Source of the DNA: Gloeobacterales cyanobacterium ES-bin-313 | GTDB lineage: Bacteria > Cyanobacteriota > Cyanobacteriia > Gloeobacterales > Gloeobacteraceae | Assembly: GCA_014379585.1 (NCBI GenBank) | Contig: JACMLN010000030.1 | Coordinates: forward strand, 1 to 47,516 | Direction: 5' to 3' | DNA length: 47,516 nucleotides | Part shown: in pieces, positions 18,145 through 27,456 of the stretch | Layout of the letters: every line of letters begins with the position of its first letter | Position numbering within the stretch: the first letter of the stretch is position 1 | Program-made: the position numbers and the translations under genes | The notes under the pieces: model-generated | Seen by the model: the letters and a program-made list of their open reading frames with translations, nothing else | Told to the model about the DNA's origin: nothing | Databases searched by the model: none

Positions 18145-18537
18145 TTACAGCGTACTTTCCCAGTTCCAACTGCCCTCGGTCGTACTAATTTCAGGAAATA
18201 GGGGAGTATCGCTGGGTTGGGCGTTATTGTAAACAGCAAAAAGCCCTTTGCGCACGGTTCCGACTAGCAACCCACCCTGCTCTTGAAGAATTTGATCTTC
18301 GACAGATTTTGCCCACCGCTTACTGGTGACATAGCGAGGCGGCAAGCGATTGAGCACCCAAGCCTCTACGTCTGTCAAATCTATTTTGGTGTGCACCTGT
18401 TCTGAGAGGCGGCTGTACTGCGCTTCTATTTCTTTAATGACAAGGCTTTCCATCACATTGAAGCGGCGCTTACTGCGCTTCATTTTTGGATCCTGCCACA
18501 TCTGCAACTTCTTGGTTTTGGCTTCCCAGGGATTCAT
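18145..18537 (-). CDS. comFB: ComFB family protein
   Basis: A 130-aa protein of the late-competence ComFB family. The core runs from about residue 28: NVMESLVIKEIEAQ, then KIDLTDVEAWVLNRLPPRYV, both typical. The ATG at 18537 (MNPWEAKTKK) is preferred; a longer frame begins at 18570. The N-terminus is strongly basic (KMKRSKRRF). Cyanobacterial ComFB-type proteins have been reported to bind cyclic dinucleotides and to affect motility and DNA uptake, which makes the nearby DAC-like gene and the type IV pilin operon elsewhere in the window of interest. It starts upstream of desA on the same strand with about 80 bp between. Confidence 0.88.
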   Translation of the reverse strand: MNPWEAKTKKLQMWQDPKMKRSKRRFNVMESLVIKEIEAQYSRLSEQVHTKIDLTDVEAWVLNRLPPRYVTSKRWAKSVEDQILQEQGGLLVGTVRKGLFAVYNNAQPSDTPLFPEISTTEGSWNWESTL

Positions 18538-18715
18538 AGAGATCCTGCCTTGCGTATATCCATCTTGCATTCCATCTTGATTGGAAAACTTTTTTTGTCA
18601 CCCGTACCACTACCGTAGCGAGAAAATCGCAGAGTTTTGTAAAGAGTCCATCAAGAACAAATGTCGGTTTTGAAGGATGAAAGGGTAAATTTAGTTATAG
18701 AATTATTGCGCACTT

Positions 18716-19204
18716 ATGATGATTCGCCCAATGTTCGAACTACTGCCCTATCGAAAGTTCCGAGATACGCCTTCGGTCAGCTTTTTCGATATCACTGTAG
18801 CTGAGTCCAACGCCCGCGATCTCGTCCACCACGATGGCCCAGCCATCAGCCCACCCGATTCCCCGGAGGGCTACTGGCAGTTCTATCTGCATCCTAACCA
18901 GCAGGATAATCTGATGGCGATCCGGGGTGGTCGCACGTTCTATCTGGTCAATCTTTCTTGGAACTACCCCTTCCACATCGTGCGCCTCGACACCAACGGC
19001 GAGATTCTGCGCATTCCCGAAGGCACGTTTCACCGCTCCATCTCCGACCGAGAGGGTTCGACGGTGCTCAACCAAGCAGTCCGGCACCCCAATGCCTCCC
19101 TCGAACATGAGTTTCGGGTCTACAACAGCGGCAACATCCCAGCGCTCCTGCGGACAACCTCGAAATCAGCCCCTTTACCAAAACTCCACGGCCTGCGTTG
19201 GTAG
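18716..19204 (+). CDS. Conserved hypothetical protein, cupin-like
   Basis: A 162-aa soluble protein. Beta-rich segments (GYWQFYLHPNQQDNLMAIRG, FYLVNLSWNYPFHIVRL, GEILRIPEGTFHRSIS) and scattered histidines suggest a cupin-type barrel, but the metal-binding motif is not complete, so this is only a structural guess. I do not recognise a named family. Two adjacent ATGs (18716, 18719) could start it, and no strong ribosome site is visible. It is read alone, divergently from comFB, and is closed by a very strong terminator. Confidence 0.7.
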   Translation: MMIRPMFELLPYRKFRDTPSVSFFDITVAESNARDLVHHDGPAISPPDSPEGYWQFYLHPNQQDNLMAIRGGRTFYLVNLSWNYPFHIVRLDTNGEILRIPEGTFHRSISDREGSTVLNQAVRHPNASLEHEFRVYNSGNIPALLRTTSKSAPLPKLHGLRW

Positions 19205-19236
19205 GCCAAAATCTGGTGCAAATATCGATCATTCCT

Positions 19237-19277
19237 AGCGGCATGGATCCTTCAGATCCATGCCGCTCAAGGTTTTT
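19237..19277 (+). terminator. Strong intrinsic terminator after the cupin-like gene
   Basis: A perfect 13-bp stem, AGCGGCATGGATC (19237-19249) with GATCCATGCCGCT (19255-19267), has a five-base loop CTTCA and is followed within six bases by TTTTT (19273-19277). It isolates the upstream gene from chlH. Confidence 0.85.
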
Positions 19278-19491
19278 ATCCCCTTAAATTCCTATATTGC
19301 GTTATATTGCTGAAACTGATGTGGGGCTGAGGATTTGATTAAGATTCGTTGCACACCCTTCCCTTTACATGCGCTTGGCATCACGATCTCAGCAGATCTA
19401 CTGTTTAGTCTTTCCAGTCTTAAGAAGGTGAACTGCCCTACAGTGCTTTTTTACCGCCCCTAAAATACATCCCATTTCGTGAAAGGAATCT

Positions 19492-22400
19492 GTGCAGCGT
19501 ATGCTCACTCATCTCTCCAACCCTACTAGTGCCCGCGTCGCACCTATGAGCCTGAATGGACGGACACTTCTCAAACTTGTCTACGTCGTTCTAGAACCCC
19601 AATACCAAAGTGCTGTGGCTGCTGGTGCAGAGCTGATTAACCGCTCCAACCCAGTGCTTGCGGTCGATGTCAAAGGCTATTTGATCGAGGAACTCAGAGA
19701 TCCCGAGCGCTACGCCGAATTCCGCAGCGATGTCGCCAATGCGGACATTTTCTTTGCTTCGATGATCTTTATCGAAGATCTGGCCAACAAGATCGTCGAT
19801 GCGGTGAAACCCCACGTCGCTACGCTCAAAGCTTCCGTCATTTTCCCCTGTATGCCCCAAGTGATGCGCCTCTCCAAGGTTGGATCGTTCTCCATGGGCA
19901 GCATGGGTCAATCTAAGAGTGCCCTCTCTTCGTTCATGAAGAAACGCAAAGCCCAAAATAAGGGCGGTAGCTTCCAAGAAGGGATGCTCAAGATGGTGCA
20001 GACCCTGCCAAAAATCTTGAAGTACCTGCCCATGGAAAAGGCGCAGGATGCCCGCAACTTCATGCTCAGCTACCAGTACTGGCTGGGTGGTTCGTCGGAC
20101 AATATGGCGAACTTGCTGCTGATGCTTGCCCATCACTACTTTCCTAATCAACGCAAACTGAGCTTCCAGCCCCCCATCGAGTACCCCGATCTGGGCATCT
20201 GGCATCCCCTCGCTCCCAAGATGTTCGAAGATGTCCGCGAGTTTCAATCCTGGTACAACAACCGCTCCGATTTGGCCGAATTGACCCGCGACCCGATGGC
20301 ACCGACCATTGGCCTGATCCTGCAGCGCACCCACTTGGTGACAGGGGACGATGGTCACTATGTCGCCATGGTGCAGGAACTCGAATCCCGTGGCGCACGG
20401 GTGATTCCGATCTTTGCAGCCGGTCTCGACTGCTCCAAGCCCGTCGAAAAGTTCTTCTACAGCCCAATCAATAACCAGGCTCTCGTCGATACTGTGGTCT
20501 CTTTGACTGGCTTCTCTTTAGTGGGTGGTCCCGCCAAAAACGATCCAGAAGCGGCGATTGCGGCCATGAAGAAACTGAATCGCCCCTACATGGTTGCCCT
20601 GCCCTTGGTCTTCCAGACCACTGAAGAGTGGGAGAGTTCAGATCTCGGCCTGCACCCCGTCCAAGTGGCTCTCCAAGTGGCGCTACCGGAACTCGACGGT
20701 GCCATTGAACCGATCATTCTCAGTGGTCGCGACGCAGCCACAGGCAAAGCCATACCGATGGCAGACCGCATCGAACTGGTCGCTGCCCGTGCCCTCAAGT
20801 GGGCCAACCTGCGCAAGAAGCCACGCCTCGACAAAAAAGTAGCGATCACTGTATTTTCCTTCCCACCGGACAAGGGCAACGTCGGTACCGCTGCTTACTT
20901 GGATGTGTTTGCGTCGATCCACAATGTCCTGCGAGCCCTCAAAGAGAACGGCTACGATGTCGATGGCTTACCCACCGATGGCCATGCCCTGCTCCTTGAA
21001 GTCCTCCACGATGTCACCGCCCAGATTCGCAGCTCTGAAATCAATGTCGCTGCCAAGATGACGGTGCAGGAGTACGAAGCCCTCACTCCCTTCAGCGATC
21101 ACCTCGTTGCCAACTGGGGCGCGGCACCAGGGCCTTTCAATACCGATGGCACCAACTTGGTGGTCTACGGCAAGCACTACGGCAACATCTTTATCGGGGT
21201 GCAACCCTCCTTCGGCTACGAAGGCGACCCGATGCGCCTGATGTTCTCCAAGTCCTGCTCGCCCCACCACGGTTTCGCCGCCTACTACACCTACATCGAA
21301 AAAATCTGGGGAGCCGACGCAGTCCTCCACTTCGGTACCCACGGTGCCCTGGAATTCATGCCCGGTAAACAGATGGGGATGTCAGGCAACTGCTACCCGG
21401 ATCGGTTGATCGGCACGATGCCCAACCTCTACTACTACTCCGTCAACAACCCCAGCGAAGCGACGATCGCCAAGCGCCGTTCCTACGCCTCGATCATCAG
21501 CTACTTGACGCCCCCCGCTGAAAACGCTGGGTTGTACAAGGGTCTCAAGGAACTTCAAGAACTGGTCGCCTCCTACAAGCAACTGCGGGAATCGGATCGG
21601 GGCACGATGGTCTGCGAAACCATCGTCGAAAAAGTCCGCCAGGTCAATCTCGACAACGATGTGCCAATTCCTGAAGTGCTGGGCAGTATCGAAGATCGGG
21701 ACAACTTCATCGGTCTGGTCTACAAGTTCTTGATGGAAATCGAAGATCGTCTGGTGCCCTGCGACTTGCATGTCGTCGGTACCGCCCCAACTGCCGTCGA
21801 AGCGATCGATACCCTCGTTGGTGTGGCCAGCTTTGACCGCCCCGAAATGGACATGGAAGGTCTTGACCGGATGCTCGCCCGCTCGAAGGGCTGGGACATC
21901 GAAACCCTCCAAAAAGCGGCTGACACAGGTTCCATTGAATCCCTCGACCATATCCGCACGATCAAAGTAGCAGCAAAGGCGGCAGTTCGCGCCCTCGTCG
22001 ATGCTCAAACCGATGCCAATGGCCGGGTATCGCGGGTTTCTTTGTTGAACTTCTTCAAGATGGGCACCACCGAACCCTGGGTCGATGCACTCAAAGCCCA
22101 AGGCTTTGTGCTTGACCCCAAAGACATCAAGCCAACCTTCACCTACTTAGAAGATGTGTTGGAGCGGATCGTCTCCGACAATGAATTGGGTGCGTTGGTC
22201 AAAGCCCTCGAAGGCGACTTCACGATTCCTGGGCCTGGTGGCGACACCGTGCGTAACCCGCTTGTGCTGCCCACAGGCCGGAACATTCACGCCCTCGATC
22301 CCCAGTCCATCCCGACCGCCGCAGCGGTCAAGTCCGCCCAGATCGTTGTAGACCGGATGTTGGCGCGCCACAGAGCCGAAAATAATGGTCAATGGCCCGA

Positions 22401-23490
22401 AACGATCGCCACTGTGCTTTGGGGTACGGACAACATCAAGACCTACGGCGAAGCCCTCGCCCAGATCATGGCGATGATCGGGGTGAAGCCAACACCTGAC
22501 TCCATCGGTCGGATGAACTGCATCACCGTCATTCCTCTTGAAGAACTGGGCCGTCCTCGCATCGATGTGGTCGTCACCTGCTCCGGCATCTTCCGGGATC
22601 TCTTCCCGAACCAGATGGAACTCGTCGATCACGCGGTCAAAACCGTCGCGGATCTCGACGAACCTCTCGACCAAAACTACATCCGCAAGCACGCCCTCGA
22701 TCAGGCCAAAGAACTGGGCATCACTCCCCGTCAAGCCGCCACCCGCGTTTTCTCCAATGCCTCCGGTTCCTACGCTGCCAACGTCAACTTCGCCATCGAA
22801 AACAGTGCCTGGGAAACCGAGGATCAGTTGCACGAAATGTATCTGAGCCGCAAGTCCTTCGCCTTCGGCACCGATGCCAACAACCAACAGCAGCGCGGCA
22901 TCTACGAAGCGGCTCTCAAAACGGTGGATACTGCCTTCCAAAATCTCGACTCCAATGAGACGAGCATTACGGACGTAGATCACTACTTCGACTATCTCGG
23001 TGCTGTCACCGGGGTTGTCGAGAAGATGCGTGGTGGCAAGCGCCCCTCGGTCTACATGGCTGACACCACCTCTGCCCAAGCCAAAATCCGCTCCATTGAA
23101 GAGATGGTACGTCTCGACTCCCGCACCAAGCTGCTCAATCCGAAGTGGTACGAAGGGATGCTCAAGCATGGCTTCGAAGGGGTGCGCGAACTTCAATCTC
23201 GCCTTGTCCACACCTTCGGTTGGTCGGCAACTGCCCACGCCGTCGATGGTTGGGTCTACGACGAGACCGCCAACACCTTCATGAACGATGAAGAGATGGC
23301 GGATCGCCTCAAGCAACTCAACCCCCACGCCTTCCGCAAGATGGTCGGTGTGTTGCTAGAAGCGAATGGGCGCGGCTACTGGGAGACCACCAAAGAACAG
23401 ATGGAACGTCTCCAGGATCTCTACCAAGATCTTGAAGACGACATCGAAGGTGTCAATCTGCCACCCTTGCAGAAGACACCTCTGCTTTAA
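19492..23490 (+). CDS. chlH: Mg-protoporphyrin IX chelatase, subunit H
   Basis: ChlH is the large porphyrin-binding subunit that, with ChlI and ChlD and at the cost of ATP, inserts Mg2+ into protoporphyrin IX, the first step committed to chlorophyll. The product is 1332 aa, the normal cyanobacterial length, colinear with cobaltochelatase CobN-type proteins: N-terminal domain with LKLVYVVLEPQYQSA, then VFSFPPDKGNVGTAAYLD, QPSFGYEGDPMRLMFSKSCS and the hallmark HFGTHGALEFMPGKQMGMSG near residue 615. The GTG at 19492 is chosen because GAAAGGAA lies six bases before it. A second in-frame start (ATG 19501) is only three codons on. It is monocistronic, bounded by terminators at both ends; chlI, chlD and gun4 are not in the window. 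Confidence 0.98.
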   Translation: MQRMLTHLSNPTSARVAPMSLNGRTLLKLVYVVLEPQYQSAVAAGAELINRSNPVLAVDVKGYLIEELRDPERYAEFRSDVANADIFFASMIFIEDLANKIVDAVKPHVATLKASVIFPCMPQVMRLSKVGSFSMGSMGQSKSALSSFMKKRKAQNKGGSFQEGMLKMVQTLPKILKYLPMEKAQDARNFMLSYQYWLGGSSDNMANLLLMLAHHYFPNQRKLSFQPPIEYPDLGIWHPLAPKMFEDVREFQSWYNNRSDLAELTRDPMAPTIGLILQRTHLVTGDDGHYVAMVQELESRGARVIPIFAAGLDCSKPVEKFFYSPINNQALVDTVVSLTGFSLVGGPAKNDPEAAIAAMKKLNRPYMVALPLVFQTTEEWESSDLGLHPVQVALQVALPELDGAIEPIILSGRDAATGKAIPMADRIELVAARALKWANLRKKPRLDKKVAITVFSFPPDKGNVGTAAYLDVFASIHNVLRALKENGYDVDGLPTDGHALLLEVLHDVTAQIRSSEINVAAKMTVQEYEALTPFSDHLVANWGAAPGPFNTDGTNLVVYGKHYGNIFIGVQPSFGYEGDPMRLMFSKSCSPHHGFAAYYTYIEKIWGADAVLHFGTHGALEFMPGKQMGMSGNCYPDRLIGTMPNLYYYSVNNPSEATIAKRRSYASIISYLTPPAENAGLYKGLKELQELVASYKQLRESDRGTMVCETIVEKVRQVNLDNDVPIPEVLGSIEDRDNFIGLVYKFLMEIEDRLVPCDLHVVGTAPTAVEAIDTLVGVASFDRPEMDMEGLDRMLARSKGWDIETLQKAADTGSIESLDHIRTIKVAAKAAVRALVDAQTDANGRVSRVSLLNFFKMGTTEPWVDALKAQGFVLDPKDIKPTFTYLEDVLERIVSDNELGALVKALEGDFTIPGPGGDTVRNPLVLPTGRNIHALDPQSIPTAAAVKSAQIVVDRMLARHRAENNGQWPETIATVLWGTDNIKTYGEALAQIMAMIGVKPTPDSIGRMNCITVIPLEELGRPRIDVVVTCSGIFRDLFPNQMELVDHAVKTVADLDEPLDQNYIRKHALDQAKELGITPRQAATRVFSNASGSYAANVNFAIENSAWETEDQLHEMYLSRKSFAFGTDANNQQQRGIYEAALKTVDTAFQNLDSNETSITDVDHYFDYLGAVTGVVEKMRGGKRPSVYMADTTSAQAKIRSIEEMVRLDSRTKLLNPKWYEGMLKHGFEGVRELQSRLVHTFGWSATAHAVDGWVYDETANTFMNDEEMADRLKQLNPHAFRKMVGVLLEANGRGYWETTKEQMERLQDLYQDLEDDIEGVNLPPLQKTPLL

Positions 23491-23505
23491 GACGAGTTGA
23501 CTGAG

Positions 23506-23535
23506 GCCAAAAGCCCCCAAGTGGGGGCTTTTGGC
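23506..23535 (+). terminator. Terminator after chlH
   Basis: GCCAAAAGCCCCC (23506-23518) and GGGGGCTTTTGGC (23523-23535) form a perfect 13-bp stem with loop AAGT, starting 15 bp after the chlH stop. Only a short T-rich stretch follows, but the A/T part of the stem supplies a TTTT run. Because it is symmetrical it could act on both strands. Confidence 0.85.
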
Positions 23536-23623
23536 ATTTCAGACCCTTGAGCGGCGTTTTCATGGATTGGAACCCAAACCCAAACTTATCCGTCTGCTGA
23601 GAATTATCTGCACGGAGCCAAGT

Positions 23624-24154
23624 ATGAAAAACAAACTAAAAACATTATTTGCGAGCCAACAGGAAAATCTCAAATCCTTGCTGATCGCTCTTGTTCTGGC
23701 TTTTGGCATACGCAACTTTGCAGCACAAGCATATTACATTCCGAGCGGCTCCATGTTGCCGACCTTGCAGATCGATGACAAAGTCTTCGTAGACAAGATC
23801 ACGTACAATTTCCGCACGCCTGTCCGTGGAGAAGTGATCGTCTTCCAACCGCCTTTCCCCACCAAGGACGACACACCGTTAATCAAGCGCATTGTTGGCC
23901 AGCCTGGGGACACGATCAGTGTTGCCGATGGACACTTGATCCTCAACGGTGTTCCACAGCAAGAAGTTTATATTGCCGAGTCTCCCCACTACTCCATGAA
24001 GCCAGTGAAAGTCCCAGCGGGAGATTATTTTGTCATGGGTGACAACCGCAACGACAGTTATGATTCACACTTTTGGGGTTTCTTGCCGCGCAAGAATATT
24101 ATTGGCCATGCTGTCTTCAAGTATTGGCCCCTCAATCATGCGGGTGGACTTTAG
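23624..24154 (+). CDS. lepB: Signal peptidase I
   Basis: LepB removes signal peptides from proteins exported across the plasma or thylakoid membrane. The 176-aa product has one N-terminal membrane segment (about 17-35), the active-site serine S43 in IPSGSMLPTL and the general-base lysine K88 in PLIKRIVGQPGD; GDNRNDSYDSHFWG is the conserved box near the C-terminus. The ATG at 23624 is chosen because GGAG lies nine bases before it; a longer frame would run back into the chlH terminator. The length is typical of short cyanobacterial LepB. Confidence 0.95.
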   Translation: MKNKLKTLFASQQENLKSLLIALVLAFGIRNFAAQAYYIPSGSMLPTLQIDDKVFVDKITYNFRTPVRGEVIVFQPPFPTKDDTPLIKRIVGQPGDTISVADGHLILNGVPQQEVYIAESPHYSMKPVKVPAGDYFVMGDNRNDSYDSHFWGFLPRKNIIGHAVFKYWPLNHAGGL

Positions 24155-24235
24155 CCTTCCCAAGCAACAGCTTCTTGATCAAATAGGAAAATGAAGTTCA
24201 TTCTATGCAAAACTATCTAAATGTTGGAGAAGTAG

Positions 24236-24772
24236 ATGCCACAGCTTGAACAGAAGATCCCGACTATTTTGGAAGAACTCTTTTCAAATAGCCCAAATCC
24301 TGAAGCATTGCTTTCACAGTTAATGCCGATTTTGTGCCAGGTGATGGATTGCGAACGCTGCTTATTATTCCTACGCGATCCTGTCACCAAGATGGGGGCA
24401 TGTACCCACAGTTATTCGACACGCCCGGAGTACCCCTATCCCGTGAGCGAATGGGCTTTAGAGTCCCCTACTTTGGTTGAAGACGATCCCCTTTTCGCCG
24501 AAGCGTTGCGCAACCCCGAAGCCCTTTATGTTGAAGATGTCGAGAATGCAGATCCAAGCATTCTGAACATCGCCTTTGAAAAGGAGTACTTCGCCCACAG
24601 TGCCTTGATTCATGCTCCGATTTACTACGAAGGGGCAATGTACGGAATCTTAGAACCCTGCAACTTTGACAAGCCAAGGATTTGGACAGTCTTTGATCGC
24701 ACGATCACTGCTTGGGTGCAAACGAAGCTTGCTCCACTGGCAGCTGAATACGCTCGCCTGAAAAGCCTGTAA
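24236..24772 (+). CDS. GAF domain protein
   Basis: A 178-aa protein made almost entirely of one GAF domain (about 20-165). Visible family features are LLSQLMPILCQVMDCERCLL near the start, LVEDDPLFAEALRN, and HAPIYYEGAMYGILEPCNF in the C-terminal strand pair. There is no linked kinase, cyclase or DNA-binding domain, and the Cys-His pair of bilin-binding GAF domains is not seen, so a small-molecule sensor or a partner of another signalling protein is more likely than a photoreceptor. GGAG lies ten bases before the ATG. It sits 81 bp after lepB with no terminator between. Confidence 0.82.
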   Translation: MPQLEQKIPTILEELFSNSPNPEALLSQLMPILCQVMDCERCLLFLRDPVTKMGACTHSYSTRPEYPYPVSEWALESPTLVEDDPLFAEALRNPEALYVEDVENADPSILNIAFEKEYFAHSALIHAPIYYEGAMYGILEPCNFDKPRIWTVFDRTITAWVQTKLAPLAAEYARLKSL

Positions 24773-24813
24773 TTTCATTTTTAGCGCCACACCTATTGGC
24801 TTCCCATAGATAT

Positions 24814-24912
24814 CTCCATCGCCAAGCCAAACCTCTCCCGATCCGTCTCCAATTCCGCGTCACCACGGGTCGCGCAATTTATAATTTCAAGTACCAAGCC
24901 ATAAAAGTTGCC
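24814..24912 (-). repeat. Dispersed repeat, copy 2 (inverted)
   Basis: The reverse complement matches 448-545. Conserved blocks are GGCAACTTTTATGGCTTG at its start (24912-24895) and GCGGAATTGGAGACGGAT in the middle. It lies just after the GAF gene and next to two G+C-rich hairpins that copy 1 lacks. Confidence 0.7.
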
Positions 24913-24936
24913 AAGGGGGTGTGGGAAGCAGTCTGT

Positions 24937-24986
24937 CCCCCACGGGGCGGGGGTTTTAGGGGGCGGGGCTTGCCCCTACCCCCTAA
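24937..24986. repeat. Tandem G+C-rich hairpins
   Basis: Two hairpins stand side by side: CCCC with GGGG within 24937-24953, and AGGGGGCGGGG (24958-24968) with CCCCTACCCCCT (24973-24984), loop CTTG and a small internal bulge, extended by TT/AA. There is no strong T-run. They may stop or protect transcripts between the GAF gene and clpC, or form part of the repeat next to them. Confidence 0.6.
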
Positions 24987-25096
24987 TGCAGTTCGCTATA
25001 TTTGTCTCGCTCACTAAAATAGAAATTTTCAGTGCATGTGTATCGAGCAACATCTCAATATGGTATGAGCCAAATTGACGCTCGGAAAATCTCCAC

Positions 25097-25135
25097 AAAA
25101 AAGAGCGCTCTCAAATCTGAAAGCGCTCTCTTTTC
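25097..25135 (-). terminator. Terminator after the clpC-like gene
   Basis: On the minus strand AGAGCGCT pairs with AGCGCTCT across a short spacer, followed by a run of T (AAAAAA at 25097-25102 on the given strand). It begins about 15 bp after the clpC stop codon. Confidence 0.75.
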
Positions 25136-25149
25136 GTATTGACCTACGC

Positions 25150-27435
25150 TTACGAGTAGGTAAGCACTGGTGCTGGTGCATCCATATCGGTGAAAACAAG
25201 TTCACCAGAGGGATCGACATCGATCAAGTAGTGCCGCTCGCTCATCAGTTTGCCGGCAAGAATCGCATCGGCGACCCGATCTTCGAGGAGGCGTTGGAGA
25301 GCACGACGCAAAGGACGCGCGCCGTAGTTCGGGGAGTAACCTTCGGCGATCACCTTGTTTAAGAACGCTTCGCTCGCTTCAAGGCGAATGCCCAGGGCGC
25401 GAACCCGTTCGAGGGATTCCGTGAGGAGTAAGCCAGCAATTTGGCTGAGTTCCTCGCGGCTGAGAGACTGAAAGATCACGGTTTCATCGAGGCGATTCAG
25501 GAATTCTGGGCGGAAGACCTGTTTGAGGGCCTCACGAACCAATACCCCAGTTTGATCGTTGCCATCTTTGCTGAAACCCAGTCCACCGCCACCTTTGACG
25601 ATCACCTGAGAGCCAACGTTGGAGGTCATGATCAAGAGGGTGTTCTTGAAGCTGACGACACGGCCTTTGCTGTCGGTGAGGCGGCCATCTTCAAGTACCT
25701 GAAGCAGGGTGTTGAAGATGTCTGGGTGGGCTTTTTCGATCTCATCGAAGAGGATGACCGAGTAAGGCTTGCGCCGAACGGCTTCGGTAAGTTGTCCGCC
25801 TTCGTCGTAGCCTACATAGCCCGGAGGAGAACCGATCAGCTTCGAAACCGTGTGGCGTTCCATAAACTCGGACATGTCGAGGCGGATCATTGCGTCTTCA
25901 GCACCAAACACTGTCGCAGCCAAAGCTTTAGCGAGTTCGGTCTTACCTACACCCGTTGGTCCAGCAAACAAGAAGCTGGCAATCGGGCGATTCGGGTTCT
26001 TCATGCCAGTACGGGCACGACGTACAGCACGGGCAACCGCACTGACAGCCGGTCTTTGTCCGATGATCCGCTCGTGGAGCCGCGCTTCGAGGTGCATAAG
26101 ATTCTCGGTCTCGTTGCCTGTGAGCTTGCCAACCGGGATGTTGGTCCAGTCAGAAAGCACTTTGGCGATCTGCTCGACTCCAAGTACCGTCGAAGTTTCA
26201 CGACCCCGCGAGATTTGTACCCGCAGCATCGAGCCCGCTTCATCGACGAGGTCAATGGCCTTATCCGGTAAGAAGCGGTCGGCAATGTAGCGATCTGAGA
26301 GGTTTGCAGCCGCTTCGAGGGCATCATCCTGGATCTGGATGCGGTGATGTTGCTCGTAGGCAGACTTGATCCCCCTCAGGATATCGAAGGTCTCAGCGAC
26401 ACTCGGTTCACCGACGTTCACCGATTGGAAGCGCCGCTCTAGGGCTGCGTCGCGTTCGATGTATTTTGTGTACTCGTCGCGGGTGGTCGCTCCAATGCAC
26501 TGCAATTCGCCACGTGCTAGGGCAGGTTTGAGCAAGTTGGCGGCGTCCATGCCACCTTCGTTGGCTCCAGCGCCGATCAGAGTGTGAACCTCATCGATGA
26601 ACAAAATCACTCGACCTTCGGCTGCACGAACTTCTTTGAGAATCGCAGTGATCCGCTCTTCGAAGTCTCCCCGCATCTGGGTTCCGGCCAGCAATCCAGC
26701 CATGTCAAGACTGATCACCTGCTTATCTTGCATGTGCTCGGCAATGTCGCCCTGGGCGATCCGCAACGCCAATCCTTCTGCGATCGCAGTTTTACCGACG
26801 CCTGGTGAACCGACGAGAACGGGGTTATTTTTGGTGCGCCGTCCGAGAATCTGAATCACCCGCTCAATTTCGTTGTCTCGCCCGATGACAGGATCGATCT
26901 TGCCGTCAGTGGCGAGCTTGGTGAGATCCCGTCCGAAGTGTTCGAGGGCTTTACCACTGAATCCGGCTGAACGCTGTTGTTGCTGACGACTACCACCACC
27001 GACTTTCGTGGAGCGATCAAGCTTATCTAAAAGCAGTTCGCGTACGGCATTTCGGTCTACGCCAAGTTCGTCGAGAACCTGGACTGCAATACCGTCAGTA
27101 TCTTGGATCAAGGTCAACAGAATATGCTCTGGTTGGACGGGCAACTGGTTGCGGTTTCTTGCTTCTTCGGCTGCAGCAGCAAGTACCCGACCTGCGCGCG
27201 GTGTATAGGCGATACGCTGGGAAGCGCTGGACGTACCCCGTCCGATAATCTGCGCAACCCGTTCGCGGACAAGGGCTGGCTCGACACCGAGGACGATTGC
27301 TGCAGGCATATTCGGATCGCTGAGCAGACTGACGAGGAGTTGCTCTGTGCCGACGGTGCTGTGACCGAGTCTGCGCGCTTCCTGTTGGGCCAAGTTGAGC
27401 ACTTGAAGTGCTGCTGGACTGAATTGTTCAAACAT
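25150..27435 (-). CDS. ClpC-type AAA+ unfoldase lacking the M domain
   Basis: Hsp100 unfoldase of 761 aa that would feed substrates to a ClpP-type peptidase. It has a double Clp_N domain (about 4-140) and a first AAA+ module with Walker A GSPGVGKT (209-216) and Walker B VILFIDE (276-282). The second module has GPTGVGKT (492-499) and [12 protein letters not shown]. The ClpP-docking loop is kept ([11 protein letters not shown] at 619-621). Unlike normal cyanobacterial ClpC (about 820 aa), the coiled UVR/M domain is missing: [20 protein letters not shown] passes straight to the second module. The Clp_N domain is also divergent. It is thus probably a paralogue, not the main ClpC. It follows a TetR gene by 21 bp, so the two are co-transcribed. 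Confidence 0.92.
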   Translation of the reverse strand: MFEQFSPAALQVLNLAQQEARRLGHSTVGTEQLLVSLLSDPNMPAAIVLGVEPALVRERVAQIIGRGTSSASQRIAYTPRAGRVLAAAAEEARNRNQLPVQPEHILLTLIQDTDGIAVQVLDELGVDRNAVRELLLDKLDRSTKVGGGSRQQQQRSAGFSGKALEHFGRDLTKLATDGKIDPVIGRDNEIERVIQILGRRTKNNPVLVGSPGVGKTAIAEGLALRIAQGDIAEHMQDKQVISLDMAGLLAGTQMRGDFEERITAILKEVRAAEGRVILFIDEVHTLIGAGANEGGMDAANLLKPALARGELQCIGATTRDEYTKYIERDAALERRFQSVNVGEPSVAETFDILRGIKSAYEQHHRIQIQDDALEAAANLSDRYIADRFLPDKAIDLVDEAGSMLRVQISRGRETSTVLGVEQIAKVLSDWTNIPVGKLTGNETENLMHLEARLHERIIGQRPAVSAVARAVRRARTGMKNPNRPIASFLFAGPTGVGKTELAKALAATVFGAEDAMIRLDMSEFMERHTVSKLIGSPPGYVGYDEGGQLTEAVRRKPYSVILFDEIEKAHPDIFNTLLQVLEDGRLTDSKGRVVSFKNTLLIMTSNVGSQVIVKGGGGLGFSKDGNDQTGVLVREALKQVFRPEFLNRLDETVIFQSLSREELSQIAGLLLTESLERVRALGIRLEASEAFLNKVIAEGYSPNYGARPLRRALQRLLEDRVADAILAGKLMSERHYLIDVDPSGELVFTDMDAPAPVLTYS

Positions 27436-27456
27436 GGAAACCTCTCGTAACAGGGT

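Noticed and set aside
19591-23328. Long open frames on the minus strand inside chlH (up to 393 codons)
   Set aside because: They are shadows caused by codon bias of chlH on the other strand. They show no family motif and no ribosome site, and chlH is complete and continuous across them.
25441-26271. 276-codon plus-strand frame opposite the clpC-type gene
   Set aside because: Mirror frame of a highly conserved AAA+ coding region; no start signal and no recognisable protein pattern.
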